A stretch of DNA of 64,000 nt from Salmonella enterica subsp. houtenae serovar Houten (GTDB lineage: Bacteria > Pseudomonadota > Gammaproteobacteria > Enterobacterales > Enterobacteriaceae). Where the stretch lies: positions 1,178,001-1,242,000 of the forward strand of contig LS483478.1 of the NCBI GenBank assembly GCA_900478215.1, in the 5' to 3' direction. Positions 28,291-37,322 of this stretch are shown here, piece after piece (within the stretch, counting starts at the first letter, position 1; every line of letters starts with the position of its first letter). The notes beneath the pieces are model-generated. The model was not told where the DNA came from and searched no databases. It saw only the letters and a list, made by a program, of their open reading frames with translations. The translations under genes were made by a program, and so were the position numbers.

Positions 28291-29334
28291 TTATGCCTCC
28301 TCTGCCAGCGCCTGTCGAACGGCAGCGGTCATTTTGTTGATAATCAAAGAAAATTTGATGTATTGCGGGCAGCGATCGTCGCAGCGGCCGCAACCGACGC
28401 ACATATGTTCAATGCCGTTGCGCGCTTTATAGTCATTGACCTTATGCAGGGCGCGGTAGCGCAGACGCTCGCCGGTTTTTTCGCGAAAGCCATGACCGCC
28501 GGCCATGTCGCTAAAGCCCGGCACCATGCAGCTTGCCCACTGGCGACGGCGTTCGCCGCGCTGCGGATTTTCATCATAGGCGACGTCAAAGACGCTATAG
28601 CAGGTACAGGTTGGGCACCCGGTGGTGCAGCGGCCGCAACTGATGCAGCGGCTGTCGTAGGCGTCCCATAGCGGATGGCGGAGGAGAATGTCGCGAATTT
28701 TTTGCGGATCGCGACAAGCGCTGTCCGGCGTGACGACAGTTTCCCGGTTTTCGCTGACGAAAGAGGGGGTATAGTCGGCCTCCTGCCCCAGCCCTTGTAT
28801 CGCCGCCTCGATAAAGGGATCGCGGATGCTGACAAGCGCGCCCTCATCGCTAAAACGCATTGCAGCGCTATAACAGTCAGTTTTATTGGTACCCATTGAG
28901 ACGCAGAAACAATTTTCGAAGCTTTCTTCACACTCAATAAGGACGAAACGAATATGCTCCCGTAGCCGTTGATAACTGTAATCGGAATTATTCCCATTTG
29001 ATAAATACATATAATCCAGCCGCGACATGGCGTTAATGTCGCAGGCGCGGGCAAAGATGATTATCGGGGAGGTGTCTGTCCCGGCAATTTGAATCGTGTC
29101 TTTATCGAAATAAAAGAGCGTTTCGGTGATAGGGGCGATAATGGTATTCGGCGACATGTGCGATTTCTCGTGCCAGATGAGATCGCGCCAACCGCTAATC
29201 CGTTGATAAATAATGTTGTCAGTGTCGGAAAAACGCCCGCCGCGAAACTCTGCGGACGGGGCAAACACGCGCCATTTTTTGTTTAATCGCTGGATAAGCA
29301 GACTAAACTCGTCAGGCGTAATTTTGATAGCCAT
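28291..29334 (-). CDS. asrA: Anaerobic sulfite reductase subunit A (iron-sulfur)
   Basis: The 347-residue ferredoxin-like subunit links the flavoprotein to the siroheme subunit. Its C-terminal part carries two [4Fe-4S] motifs, CISCGRCTTGCPTC and CVGCGRCDDRCPQY. The start at 29334 (MAIKITPDEF) has ggag 6 nt upstream; the in-frame ATG 12 bases upstream overlaps that Shine-Dalgarno. It is the first gene of the operon, which is known to be induced anaerobically. Confidence 0.94.
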   Translation of the reverse strand: MAIKITPDEFSLLIQRLNKKWRVFAPSAEFRGGRFSDTDNIIYQRISGWRDLIWHEKSHMSPNTIIAPITETLFYFDKDTIQIAGTDTSPIIIFARACDINAMSRLDYMYLSNGNNSDYSYQRLREHIRFVLIECEESFENCFCVSMGTNKTDCYSAAMRFSDEGALVSIRDPFIEAAIQGLGQEADYTPSFVSENRETVVTPDSACRDPQKIRDILLRHPLWDAYDSRCISCGRCTTGCPTCTCYSVFDVAYDENPQRGERRRQWASCMVPGFSDMAGGHGFREKTGERLRYRALHKVNDYKARNGIEHMCVGCGRCDDRCPQYIKFSLIINKMTAAVRQALAEEA

Positions 29335-29380
29335 CACATACTCCACAGTAATATTCAGGAAAAATAAATGAAAATAAATT

Positions 29381-29394
29381 GTTATAAAAATCAG
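29381..29394 (-). promoter_or_regulatory. Possible FNR site upstream of asrA
   Basis: CTGATTTTTATAAC (- strand) matches 7 of the 10 fixed positions in TTGAT-N4-ATCAA. It lies about 50-60 bp before the asrA start in AT-rich DNA. Anaerobic induction of asr is established, but this exact site is my guess. Confidence 0.3.
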
Positions 29395-29521
29395 ATGAAT
29401 ATTACTGTTACGCTAGCGCTAATTAGTCACATTCGCTAACGGGAAAAAATGGTTTTTACTATCGCTATAATAAATAGGAGGGGAGTATTTTTAAGAATGA
29501 TAATAGTGGAAGGGATTTATT

Positions 29522-29552
29522 TCTGGCGGGAAAAGACGCTCCCGCCAGATCC
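29522..29552 (-). terminator. Hairpin after suhB
   Basis: TCTGGCGGGA and TCCCGCCAGA form a 10-bp stem just past the suhB stop. The following - strand sequence (aataaa) is AT-rich but lacks a long T-run, so this may be a weak terminator or mRNA 3' stabiliser. Confidence 0.55.
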
Positions 29553-29563
29553 AGAATGAATAA

Positions 29564-30367
29564 TTAACGCTTCAGCGCATCGCTCAGTTCGTCGCGCATA
29601 TTCGCCAGCATGGCCTTAACGACGCGCGGATTCCCCGCCACGATATTACCGGTCATCATGTAGTTATGACCGCCGGTAAAATCGCTGACGATACCGCCCG
29701 CTTCACGAACCAGCAGTTCGCCCGCGGCGAAATCCCACGGACGAAGGCCAATTTCAAAGAAACCATCGACACGACCTGCCGCAACATAGGCCAGATCCAG
29801 CGCGGCGGAACCGGTGCGGCGGAAATCGGCGCATTCGGTGAACAGCTTGCCGATAATATTAATGTAGGTGGTCGCGTATTGTTTGGCTTTGAACGGGAAG
29901 CCGGTGGCGAGAATAGTGCCGTCCAGATCGCGAGCGGTACTGCCGCGCAGACGGTAGCCGTTCAGTTGCGCGCCCTGGCCGCGGGTGGCGGTGAACAGTT
30001 CGTTACGCATCGGATCGTAAACCACAGCGACTTCAGTGCGGCCTTTAATGCGTACAGCAATGGAAACTGCAAAGTGCGGCAGGCGTTTGATAAAGTTTGT
30101 GGTGCCATCCAGTGGATCGATAACCCATTGAACATCCTGATCTGTGCCAACGTGCTCACCGCTTTCTTCGGTGATAATAGTGTGTTGCGGGTAAGATTTG
30201 CGAATGGTGTCGATAATTACCGCTTCAGCGGCCTTATCTACGTTGGTCACAAAATCGTTACTGCCTTTTTGGCTCGCTTCTACAGCGTCCGGAGTTTCAT
30301 AGTTTTTGGCAATTACATTACCCGCCTTGCGCGCTGCGCGCACGGCGATGGTCAGCATCGGATGCAT
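29564..30367 (-). CDS. suhB: Inositol-1-monophosphatase / Nus factor SuhB
   Basis: The 267-residue protein matches E. coli SuhB. It has the Mg-dependent phosphatase motifs DPLDGTTNF (near 84) and WDFAAGELLVREAGG (near 212). Beyond the enzymatic activity, SuhB is part of the rRNA antitermination complex. It is divergent from trmJ. Confidence 0.96.
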   Translation of the reverse strand: MHPMLTIAVRAARKAGNVIAKNYETPDAVEASQKGSNDFVTNVDKAAEAVIIDTIRKSYPQHTIITEESGEHVGTDQDVQWVIDPLDGTTNFIKRLPHFAVSIAVRIKGRTEVAVVYDPMRNELFTATRGQGAQLNGYRLRGSTARDLDGTILATGFPFKAKQYATTYINIIGKLFTECADFRRTGSAALDLAYVAAGRVDGFFEIGLRPWDFAAGELLVREAGGIVSDFTGGHNYMMTGNIVAGNPRVVKAMLANMRDELSDALKR

Positions 30368-30485
30368 CGGTCTCTCTCACTGGATGTTAAAGAACGGGAA
30401 AACGGCGCAGAGTATAGCAGCGAGATCGGAATCTGTCTTGGTTTTATGGTAAGATGTCAGAATAATCTTTAGCTGAAGAAAGACA

Positions 30486-31217
30486 ATGCTGCAAAACATT
30501 CGAATTGTGCTGGTGGAAACCTCCCACACCGGCAATATGGGCTCTGTGGCTCGCGCTATGAAAACCATGGGCTTAACCAACCTGTGGCTGGTAAACCCGT
30601 TGGTGAAACCGGACTCCCAGGCTATCGCCCTGGCGGCAGGCGCCAGCGATGTGATTGGTAATGCGCAGATCGTCGATACGCTTGATGAAGTGTTGACTGG
30701 CTGTAGCCTGGTGGTCGGCACCAGCGCCCGCTCCCGCACTCTGCCGTGGCCGATGCTTGATCCGCGCGAGTGCGGCTTAAAAAGCGTGGCGGAAGCGGCG
30801 AATACGCCGGTTGCGCTGGTTTTTGGTCGTGAGCGTGTCGGCCTGACTAACGATGAGTTGCAAAAATGCCATTATCACGTCGCCATTGCCGCTAACCCGG
30901 AGTACAGCTCGTTGAATCTGGCGATGGCGGTACAGGTCATCGCGTATGAAGTCCGTATGGCCTGGCTGGCGGCGCAGGGAAACGGCGACGCGGCAGAGCA
31001 TGAAGAGACGCCGTATCCGCTGGTGGACGATCTTGAACGCTTCTACGGCCATCTGGAGCAGACATTGCTCTCTACTGGCTTTATTCGCGAAAACCATCCG
31101 GGGCAGGTGATGAATAAACTGCGCCGTCTGTTTACCCGGGCGCGCCCGGAAAGCCAGGAGTTGAATATTCTGCGTGGAATGCTGGCGTCGATTGAGCAGC
31201 AGAATAAAGGCAAGTAG
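30486..31217 (+). CDS. trmJ: tRNA (cytidine/uridine-2'-O-)-methyltransferase TrmJ
   Basis: The 243-residue SPOUT enzyme methylates the 2'-O of nucleotide 32 in several tRNAs with SAM. The N-terminal knot domain has VETSHTGNMGSVARAMKTMG and the SAM-binding stretch LVFGRERVGLTNDEL. YSSLNLAMAVQ completes the trefoil knot, and the C-terminal extension is helical. It lies upstream of iscR, as in E. coli. Confidence 0.95.
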   Translation: MLQNIRIVLVETSHTGNMGSVARAMKTMGLTNLWLVNPLVKPDSQAIALAAGASDVIGNAQIVDTLDEVLTGCSLVVGTSARSRTLPWPMLDPRECGLKSVAEAANTPVALVFGRERVGLTNDELQKCHYHVAIAANPEYSSLNLAMAVQVIAYEVRMAWLAAQGNGDAAEHEETPYPLVDDLERFYGHLEQTLLSTGFIRENHPGQVMNKLRRLFTRARPESQELNILRGMLASIEQQNKGK

Positions 31218-31229
31218 TTAAGTTGATGG

Positions 31230-31276
31230 GGGATGGCGCTAATCGCAGGCCAGATAAGCGAAGCGCCGTCCGGCAA
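31230..31276. repeat. REP-like element after trmJ
   Basis: GGATGGCGCT...CAGATAAGCG and AAGCGCCGTCCGGC form the dyad typical of enteric REP sequences, in imperfect form. It separates trmJ from the iscR promoter. Confidence 0.5.
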
Positions 31277-31300
31277 ACCGAAAACAGCACTGAACGTCAA

Positions 31301-31325
31301 ATACCTGACTAAAACAGTCAAGTAA
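31301..31325 (+). promoter_or_regulatory. IscR type 1 site in the isc promoter (distal)
   Basis: The 25-bp dyad matches 24 of 25 positions of the published type 1 consensus (ATASYYGACT-RWWW-YAGTCRRSTAT). [2Fe-2S]-IscR binding here represses the isc operon when clusters are plentiful. Confidence 0.85.
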
Positions 31326-31350
31326 ATAGTTGACCAAATTACTCGGGAAT
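31326..31350 (+). promoter_or_regulatory. IscR type 1 site in the isc promoter (proximal)
   Basis: A second type 1 dyad directly abuts the first. It starts AATAGTTGACC and ends CTCGGGAAT. It matches the consensus less well, with three or four changes. Confidence 0.8.
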
Positions 31351-31432
31351 GTCAGACTTGTCCCTGCTATGCAATACCCCCATTTTACAATAAAAAACCC
31401 CGGGCAGGGGCGAGTTTGAGGTTAAGTAAGAC

Positions 31433-31927
31433 ATGAGACTGACATCTAAAGGGCGTTATGCCGTGACCGCAATGTTAGACGTTGCGCTCAACTCCGAAGC
31501 GGGCCCGGTACCGTTGGCTGATATTTCTGAACGTCAGGGTATTTCCCTTTCTTATCTGGAACAGCTATTTTCCCGTTTACGTAAAAATGGTCTGGTTTCC
31601 AGCGTACGCGGACCAGGCGGCGGTTATCTGCTGGGTAAAGATGCCGGCAGTATCGCGGTCGGCGAAGTGATCAGCGCGGTCGATGAATCCGTTGACGCGA
31701 CCCGTTGCCAGGGGAAAGGCGGCTGTCAGGGGGGCGATAAATGCCTGACCCATGCGCTGTGGCGTGATTTAAGCGATCGCCTGACCGGTTTTCTCAACAA
31801 TATTACCTTAGGCGAGCTGGTGAATAACCAGGAAGTTCTGGATGTGTCTGGTCGTCAGCACACGCATGACGCGCCGCGCGCCAGTGGTCGTGCGCAGGAT
31901 GCCATCGACGTTAAATTACGCGCTTAA
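31433..31927 (+). CDS. iscR: Iron-sulfur cluster regulator IscR (Rrf2 family)
   Basis: The 164-residue repressor/activator holds a [2Fe-2S] cluster. It has an N-terminal winged helix ([16 protein letters not shown]) and three cluster cysteines at 92, 98 and 104 ([13 protein letters not shown]), with His107 as fourth ligand. It represses its own operon through the two upstream type 1 sites. It is the first gene of iscRSUA-hscBA-fdx-iscX. Confidence 0.97.
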
Positions 31928-32106
31928 TTAAAATATTACGCCATATTTTCTGGCGGCCTCATGCGGTTAATGCCGTGGTCGTCTGAAGGATGAAGCGTAA
32001 AAAGAATTCAGAATCAGGCCGGGACGCGGACGTCCCGTCAACACGGTCGTACATCCAGCCGGTTGCCTGATTCCTTGCATTGAGTGATGTACGGAGTTTA
32101 AGAGCA

Positions 32107-33321
32107 ATGAAATTACCGATTTATCTCGACTACTCCGCAACCACGCCGGTGGACCCGCGTGTTGCCGAGAAAATGATGCAGTTTCTGACCCTGGACGGAA
32201 CCTTTGGGAACCCGGCGTCTCGTTCACACCGTTTTGGCTGGCAGGCAGAAGAAGCGGTCGATATCGCCCGTAACCAGATTGCTGAGCTGGTAGGTGCCGA
32301 TCCGCGTGAAATCGTCTTTACGTCCGGCGCGACGGAGTCCGACAACCTGGCGATCAAAGGCGCAGCCAACTTTTATCAGAAAAAAGGCAAGCACATCATC
32401 ACCAGTAAGACCGAGCATAAAGCGGTGCTCGACACCTGCCGTCAACTGGAACGCGAAGGGTTTGAGGTGACCTACCTGGCACCGCAGCGCAACGGCATCA
32501 TCGATCTCAAAGAGCTCGAAGCAGCGATGCGTGACGATACTATTCTGGTTTCAATCATGCACGTGAACAACGAAATCGGCGTGGTGCAGGATATCGCGGC
32601 CATCGGCGAAATGTGCCGCGCGCGTGGTATCATCTACCACGTTGACGCCACCCAGAGCGTGGGCAAACTGCCTATCGACCTGAGCCAACTGAAAGTGGAC
32701 CTGATGTCCTTCTCCGGTCATAAAATTTATGGCCCGAAAGGCATTGGCGCGCTGTATGTGCGTCGTAAGCCGCGTATTCGCATTGAAGCGCAGATGCATG
32801 GCGGCGGTCACGAACGCGGTATGCGCTCTGGTACGCTGCCCGTCCACCAGATTGTTGGCATGGGCGAAGCTTACCGTATCGCGAAAGAAGAGATGGAGAC
32901 CGAAATGGCCCGTCTGCGCGATCTGCGTAACCGTCTGTGGAATGGCATCAAAGATATTGAAGAAGTTTACCTGAACGGCGACCTTGAGCAGGGCGCGCCA
33001 AACATTCTCAACGTGAGCTTTAACTACGTTGAAGGCGAGTCGCTGATCATGGCGCTGAAAGACCTGGCGGTCTCTTCCGGTTCCGCCTGCACCTCCGCCA
33101 GTCTGGAACCGTCCTACGTGCTGCGCGCGTTGGGCATGAATGACGAGCTGGCGCATAGCTCTATCCGTTTCTCTTTAGGTCGTTTTACCACTGAAGAAGA
33201 GATCGACTACACCATTGATCTGGTCCGTAAATCCATTGGCCGTCTGCGTGATCTTTCTCCGCTGTGGGAAATGTACAAGCAGGGCGTGGATCTGAACAGC
33301 ATCGAGTGGGCTCATCATTAA
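32107..33321 (+). CDS. iscS: Cysteine desulfurase IscS
   Basis: The 404-residue PLP enzyme removes sulfur from cysteine for Fe-S clusters and for thiolation of tRNA. The start at 32107 (MKLPIYLDYSATTPVD) matches E. coli. Key residues are the cofactor lysine in SFSGHKIYGPKG (near 206) and the mobile-loop persulfide cysteine in SSGSACTSAS (near 328). The iscR-iscS gap is about 180 bp, where RyhB acts in E. coli; I did not map that pairing. Confidence 0.97.
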   Translation: MKLPIYLDYSATTPVDPRVAEKMMQFLTLDGTFGNPASRSHRFGWQAEEAVDIARNQIAELVGADPREIVFTSGATESDNLAIKGAANFYQKKGKHIITSKTEHKAVLDTCRQLEREGFEVTYLAPQRNGIIDLKELEAAMRDDTILVSIMHVNNEIGVVQDIAAIGEMCRARGIIYHVDATQSVGKLPIDLSQLKVDLMSFSGHKIYGPKGIGALYVRRKPRIRIEAQMHGGGHERGMRSGTLPVHQIVGMGEAYRIAKEEMETEMARLRDLRNRLWNGIKDIEEVYLNGDLEQGAPNILNVSFNYVEGESLIMALKDLAVSSGSACTSASLEPSYVLRALGMNDELAHSSIRFSLGRFTTEEEIDYTIDLVRKSIGRLRDLSPLWEMYKQGVDLNSIEWAHH

Positions 33322-33348
33322 TCGGTATCGGAATCAGGAGAATTTATA

Positions 33349-33735
33349 ATGGCTTACAGCGAAAAAGTAATCGATCACTATGAGAACCCGCGTAACGTAG
33401 GGTCGTTTGACAACAACGACGATAACGTGGGAAGCGGCATGGTTGGCGCTCCGGCCTGCGGTGACGTCATGAAGTTGCAGATTAAAGTTAACGATGAAGG
33501 TATCATTGAAGACGCGCGCTTCAAGACTTACGGCTGCGGTTCCGCTATCGCCTCCAGTTCTCTGGTAACGGAGTGGGTGAAAGGGAAATCCCTGGACGAA
33601 GCGCAGGCGATTAAAAACACCGACATTGCAGACGAACTGGAGCTGCCGCCGGTGAAAATTCACTGCTCTATTCTGGCGGAAGACGCGATTAAAGCCGCTA
33701 TTGCGGATTACAAAAGCAAACGCGAAGCGAAATAA
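33349..33735 (+). CDS. iscU: Iron-sulfur cluster scaffold IscU
   Basis: The 128-residue scaffold assembles [2Fe-2S]/[4Fe-4S] clusters. The three ligand cysteines are in PACGDVM (37), GCGSAIASSS (63) and HCSILAED (106). The motif LPPVK just before the last Cys is the HscA-binding peptide, and hscA lies in the same operon. The start has tcaggag upstream. Confidence 0.97.
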   Translation: MAYSEKVIDHYENPRNVGSFDNNDDNVGSGMVGAPACGDVMKLQIKVNDEGIIEDARFKTYGCGSAIASSSLVTEWVKGKSLDEAQAIKNTDIADELELPPVKIHCSILAEDAIKAAIADYKSKREAK

Positions 33736-33763
33736 AATAGAACGTTAACATTGAGGTTTTGTT

Positions 33764-34087
33764 ATGTCGATTACACTTAGCGACAGTGCAGCAGCGCGAG
33801 TTAATACCTTCCTGGCCAACCGTGGTAAAGGGTTTGGTCTGCGTCTGGGCGTGAGAACCTCCGGCTGCTCAGGTATGGCTTATGTACTGGAATTTGTTGA
33901 CGAGCCAACGGCGGAAGACACCGTGTTTGAAGACAAAGGCGTTAAGGTAGTGGTTGACGGCAAGAGCCTGCAATTTCTGGACGGTACACAGCTGGACTTC
34001 GTAAAAGAAGGCCTGAACGAAGGGTTTAAATTCTCCAACCCGAATGTGAAAGATGAGTGTGGTTGCGGCGAAAGCTTCCACGTGTAA
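33764..34087 (+). CDS. iscA: A-type iron-sulfur carrier IscA
   Basis: The 107-residue protein carries iron or clusters to target apoproteins. The conserved cysteines are in TSGCSGMAY (35) and the C-terminal CGCGESF (99 and 101). It is followed by a 130-bp gap before hscB containing a repeat and a terminator-like hairpin. Confidence 0.97.
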
Positions 34088-34101
34088 CCGTATTCCGCTG
34101 T

Positions 34102-34158
34102 TATACCGAGTCATTCGTGCTGCAGACACGCATCTGCGGCGCGAAGTAAGAAGGTATA
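34102..34158. repeat. Short ERIC-like inverted-repeat element between iscA and hscB
   Basis: A 57-bp segment begins TATACCGAGTCATTCGTGC and ends with GCGAAGTAAGAAGGTATA. The outer ends TATACC/GGTATA are inverted repeats and resemble the two ends of ERIC elements (TATACCC...GGGTATA). It looks like an ERIC with its centre deleted. The resemblance is by eye. Confidence 0.5.
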
Positions 34159-34159
34159 G

Positions 34160-34192
34160 CCCCACCGTGGTCGCCTGCGTGTGGGGTTTGTT
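34160..34192 (+). terminator. Attenuator-like hairpin between iscA and hscB
   Basis: CCCCAC and GTGGGG form a stem with a 15-nt loop, followed by TTTGTT. Inside the operon it may partly stop transcription and lower expression of hscBA-fdx-iscX relative to iscRSUA. Confidence 0.6.
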
Positions 34193-34217
34193 CTGACAGG
34201 CTATCCCTGAGAATGTT

Positions 34218-34733
34218 ATGGATTACTTCACCCTCTTTGGCTTACCAGCCCGTTATCAGATTGACACCCAGGCGCTGAGCCTTCGTTTTCAGGATCTGCA
34301 ACGCCAGTATCACCCTGATAAATTTGCCAACGGCACCCAGGCGCAGCAGCTTGCCGCCGTCCAGCAATCCGCCACGATCAACCAGGCCTGGCAAACGCTG
34401 CGTCATCCTTTGACGCGCGCGGAGTATCTGCTTTCCTTACACGGGTTCGACCTGGCCTGCGAGCAACATACGGTACGCGACACCGCGTTTCTGATGGAAC
34501 AACTAACGCTTCGTGAAGAGCTGGACGATATCGAACAGTCAAAAGACGACGCGCGGCTGGAAAGCTTTATCAAACGCGTACAAAAGATGTTTGATACTCG
34601 CCATCAGCAGATGGTGCAGGCGCTGGATACCGGGGCGTGGGACGCGGCGGCGGATACGGTGCGCAAACTGCGGTTTCTCGATAAACTGCGAAGCAGCGCA
34701 GAACAACTCGAAGAAAAGCTGCTCGATTTTTAA
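34218..34733 (+). CDS. hscB: Co-chaperone HscB (J-domain)
   Basis: The 171-residue protein delivers IscU to HscA and stimulates its ATPase. An N-terminal J-domain (1-75) has the HPD motif in QYHPDKFANG. The C-terminal three-helix bundle binds IscU. The gene precedes hscA by 12 bp. Confidence 0.96.
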   Translation: MDYFTLFGLPARYQIDTQALSLRFQDLQRQYHPDKFANGTQAQQLAAVQQSATINQAWQTLRHPLTRAEYLLSLHGFDLACEQHTVRDTAFLMEQLTLREELDDIEQSKDDARLESFIKRVQKMFDTRHQQMVQALDTGAWDAAADTVRKLRFLDKLRSSAEQLEEKLLDF

Positions 34734-34745
34734 CTGGAATCTAAC

Positions 34746-36596
34746 ATGGCCTTATTACAAATTAGTGAGCCTGGTCTGAGCGCCGCGCCGCATCAGCGCC
34801 GTCTGGCGGCGGGCATCGACTTAGGCACTACCAACTCTCTGGTTGCGACGGTTCGCAGCGGCCAGGCGGAAACTCTGCCTGACCACGAAGGGCGCCACCT
34901 GTTGCCTTCAGTGGTTCACTATCAGCAGCAGGGCCATACGGTCGGTTACGCTGCGCGTGACAATGCCGCGCAGGATACGGCCAACACAATCAGCTCTGTG
35001 AAACGGATGATGGGACGCTCACTGGCGGATATCCAGACGCGCTATCCGCATCTGCCGTACCGTTTCCAGGCGAGTGAAAATGGTCTGCCGATGATCGAAA
35101 CGGTGGCAGGTTTACTCAATCCGGTACGTGTTTCCGCCGATATTCTCAACGCGCTGGCCGCGCGGGCTAGCGAATCGCTCTCCGGCGAGCTGGATGGCGT
35201 GGTGATTACCGTTCCCGCCTATTTCGATGATGCCCAGCGTCAGGGGACGAAAGATGCCGCGCGGCTGGCGGGCCTGCATGTGCTGCGCTTGCTCAACGAA
35301 CCGACGGCGGCGGCGATTGCCTACGGTCTGGACTCAGGCAAAGAGGGCGTTATTGCTGTTTACGATCTCGGCGGCGGTACCTTCGATATCTCTATTTTAC
35401 GCCTGAGCCGCGGGGTATTTGAAGTGCTGGCGACGGGCGGTGATTCTGCACTCGGCGGCGACGACTTTGACCATCTGCTGGCGGATTATATTCGCGAGCA
35501 GGCGGGAATTGCCGATCGTAGCGACAATCGCGTTCAGCGCGAACTGCTGGATGCCGCTATTGCGGCGAAAATCGCCTTAAGTGATGTCGATACCGTTCGC
35601 GTTAATGTTGCGGGCTGGCAGGGGGAGATCACGCGCGAGCAGTTTAACGATCTCATTTCCGCGCTGGTTAAGCGCACGCTATTGGCCTGCCGTCGGGCAT
35701 TAAAAGATGCCGGCGTTGACCCCCAGCAGGTTCTGGAAGTGGTCATGGTCGGCGGTTCGACCCGTGTACCGCTGGTGCGTGAGCGGGTGGGCGAATTTTT
35801 TGGCCGCACGCCGTTAACCGCTATCGACCCGGATAAAGTGGTCGCTATCGGCGCAGCGATTCAGGCCGATATTCTGGTCGGCAACAAGCCGGACAGTGAA
35901 ATGCTGCTGCTGGACGTAATTCCGCTCTCTCTTGGGCTGGAAACGATGGGCGGCCTGGTGGAGAAAGTTATTCCGCGCAACACCACCATCCCGGTGGCGC
36001 GAGCGCAGGATTTCACCACCTTCAAAGACGGTCAGACCGCGATGTCTATCCATGTGATGCAGGGCGAACGCGAACTGGTGCAGGACTGCCGCTCGCTGGC
36101 GCGCTTTGCGCTGCGCGGTATTCCGCCGCTGCCGGCGGGCGGGGCGCATATTCGCGTGACCTTCCAGGTAGACGCCGATGGCCTGTTGAGCGTCACTGCA
36201 ATGGAGAAATCCACTGGCGTTGAGGCCTCCATTCAGGTCAAACCTTCCTATGGCCTGACCGATGGCGAAATCGCCTCGATGATCAAGGATTCCATGAGTT
36301 TTGCCGAGCAGGATGTGAAAGCGCGTATGCTGGCGGAACAAAAAGTCGAAGCCGCGCGCGTGCTGGAAAGTTTGACCGGCGCGCTGACTGCCGACGCCGC
36401 GCTGCTAAGCGCCGCAGAACGTCAATGCATTGATGATGCCGCCGCACATTTGAGCGCGGTTGCACAAGGCGATGATGTTGACGCCATAGAACAAGCCATT
36501 AAAAACGTAGATAAACAAACCCAGGAATTTGCCGCTCGCCGCATGGACCAGTCGGTTCGTCGCGCGCTGAAAGGCCATTCCGTAGACGAGGTTTAA
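34746..36596 (+). CDS. hscA: Fe-S chaperone HscA (Hsp70 class)
   Basis: The 616-residue Hsp70 releases clusters from IscU. The ATPase domain starts with GIDLGTTNSLVATV and has YDLGGGTFDIS. The substrate domain follows from about residue 390. The substrate motif LPPVK is in IscU of the same operon. It lies one base before fdx. Confidence 0.97.
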   Translation: MALLQISEPGLSAAPHQRRLAAGIDLGTTNSLVATVRSGQAETLPDHEGRHLLPSVVHYQQQGHTVGYAARDNAAQDTANTISSVKRMMGRSLADIQTRYPHLPYRFQASENGLPMIETVAGLLNPVRVSADILNALAARASESLSGELDGVVITVPAYFDDAQRQGTKDAARLAGLHVLRLLNEPTAAAIAYGLDSGKEGVIAVYDLGGGTFDISILRLSRGVFEVLATGGDSALGGDDFDHLLADYIREQAGIADRSDNRVQRELLDAAIAAKIALSDVDTVRVNVAGWQGEITREQFNDLISALVKRTLLACRRALKDAGVDPQQVLEVVMVGGSTRVPLVRERVGEFFGRTPLTAIDPDKVVAIGAAIQADILVGNKPDSEMLLLDVIPLSLGLETMGGLVEKVIPRNTTIPVARAQDFTTFKDGQTAMSIHVMQGERELVQDCRSLARFALRGIPPLPAGGAHIRVTFQVDADGLLSVTAMEKSTGVEASIQVKPSYGLTDGEIASMIKDSMSFAEQDVKARMLAEQKVEAARVLESLTGALTADAALLSAAERQCIDDAAAHLSAVAQGDDVDAIEQAIKNVDKQTQEFAARRMDQSVRRALKGHSVDEV

Positions 36597-36597
36597 C

Positions 36598-36933
36598 ATG
36601 CCGAAGATTGTTATTCTGCCTCATCAGGATCTTTGTCCGGATGGCGCAGTTCTGGAAGCTGAGACGGGTGAAACCATTCTTGACGTTGCGCTGCGCAACG
36701 GCATCGAGATTGAACACGCCTGTGAGAAATCGTGCGCCTGCACTACCTGTCACTGTATTGTACGTGAAGGCTTCGACTCCTTGCCGGAAAGCTCGGAAGA
36801 AGAAGACGATATGCTGGATAAAGCGTGGGGGCTGGAGCCGGAAAGCCGACTGAGCTGCCAGGCCCGCGTTACCGATGACGATTTGGTTATCGAAATTCCA
36901 CGTTACACAATCAACCATGCGCGTGAGCATTAA
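36598..36933 (+). CDS. fdx: [2Fe-2S] ferredoxin (isc operon)
   Basis: The 111-residue adrenodoxin-type ferredoxin supplies electrons for cluster assembly. The cluster ligands are in CEKSCACTTCHC (Cys 42, 48, 51) and Cys 87 in LSCQARV. The start ATG follows the hscA stop by one base, so translation is probably coupled. Confidence 0.96.
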   Translation: MPKIVILPHQDLCPDGAVLEAETGETILDVALRNGIEIEHACEKSCACTTCHCIVREGFDSLPESSEEEDDMLDKAWGLEPESRLSCQARVTDDDLVIEIPRYTINHAREH

Positions 36934-36944
36934 CAGAGGGTAGT

Positions 36945-37145
36945 ATGGGACTCAAGTGGACCGAGAGCCGCGAGATCGGCGAAGCGTTATACGACGCATA
37001 TCCTGATGTCGATCCTAAAACCGTTCGTTTTACCGATCTGCATCAGTGGATCTGCGAACTGGACGATTTTGACGACGACCCTAACGCATCCAATGAAAAA
37101 ATTCTGGAGGCGATTCTGCTAGTCTGGTTGGATGAAGCAGAGTAA
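36945..37145 (+). CDS. iscX: Fe-S assembly protein IscX
   Basis: The 66-residue acidic protein binds IscS at the frataxin site and modulates cluster assembly. The conserved WTESREIGEALYDAYPDVDP is complete (split here by family spacing). It is the last isc gene. An ERIC repeat starts at its stop codon. Confidence 0.95.
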   Translation: MGLKWTESREIGEALYDAYPDVDPKTVRFTDLHQWICELDDFDDDPNASNEKILEAILLVWLDEAE

Positions 37146-37271
37146 TTTTTGCGTCATGATCCGCGCCGCAGGTGCGTTGGCTGCGTTCGTTCACCCCAGT
37201 CACATAGTTTGCTATGCTCCCGGGGATTTGCTCACTTGCCGCCTTCCTGTAACGCGAATCATTTAGCAAAA
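37146..37271. repeat. ERIC (IRU) element between iscX and pepB
   Basis: The central part matches the ERIC consensus well: GTGCGTTGGCTGCGTTCG, TTCACCCCAGTCAC, CTCCCGGGGATTTGCTCACT and TGCCGCCTTCCTG. Its length (about 126 bp) is that of a full element. It begins right after the iscX stop and lies in the transcript between iscX and pepB. Confidence 0.9.
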
Positions 37272-37322
37272 GATCTAACGGGCTGCCATACGGCGGCCCG
37301 TTTGCTAATAAGGAAAATAACA

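Noticed and set aside
37149..37322. N-terminal extension of pepB
   Set aside because: It runs through the ERIC repeat and has no counterpart in E. coli PepB; ATG 37323 has a good ribosome site.
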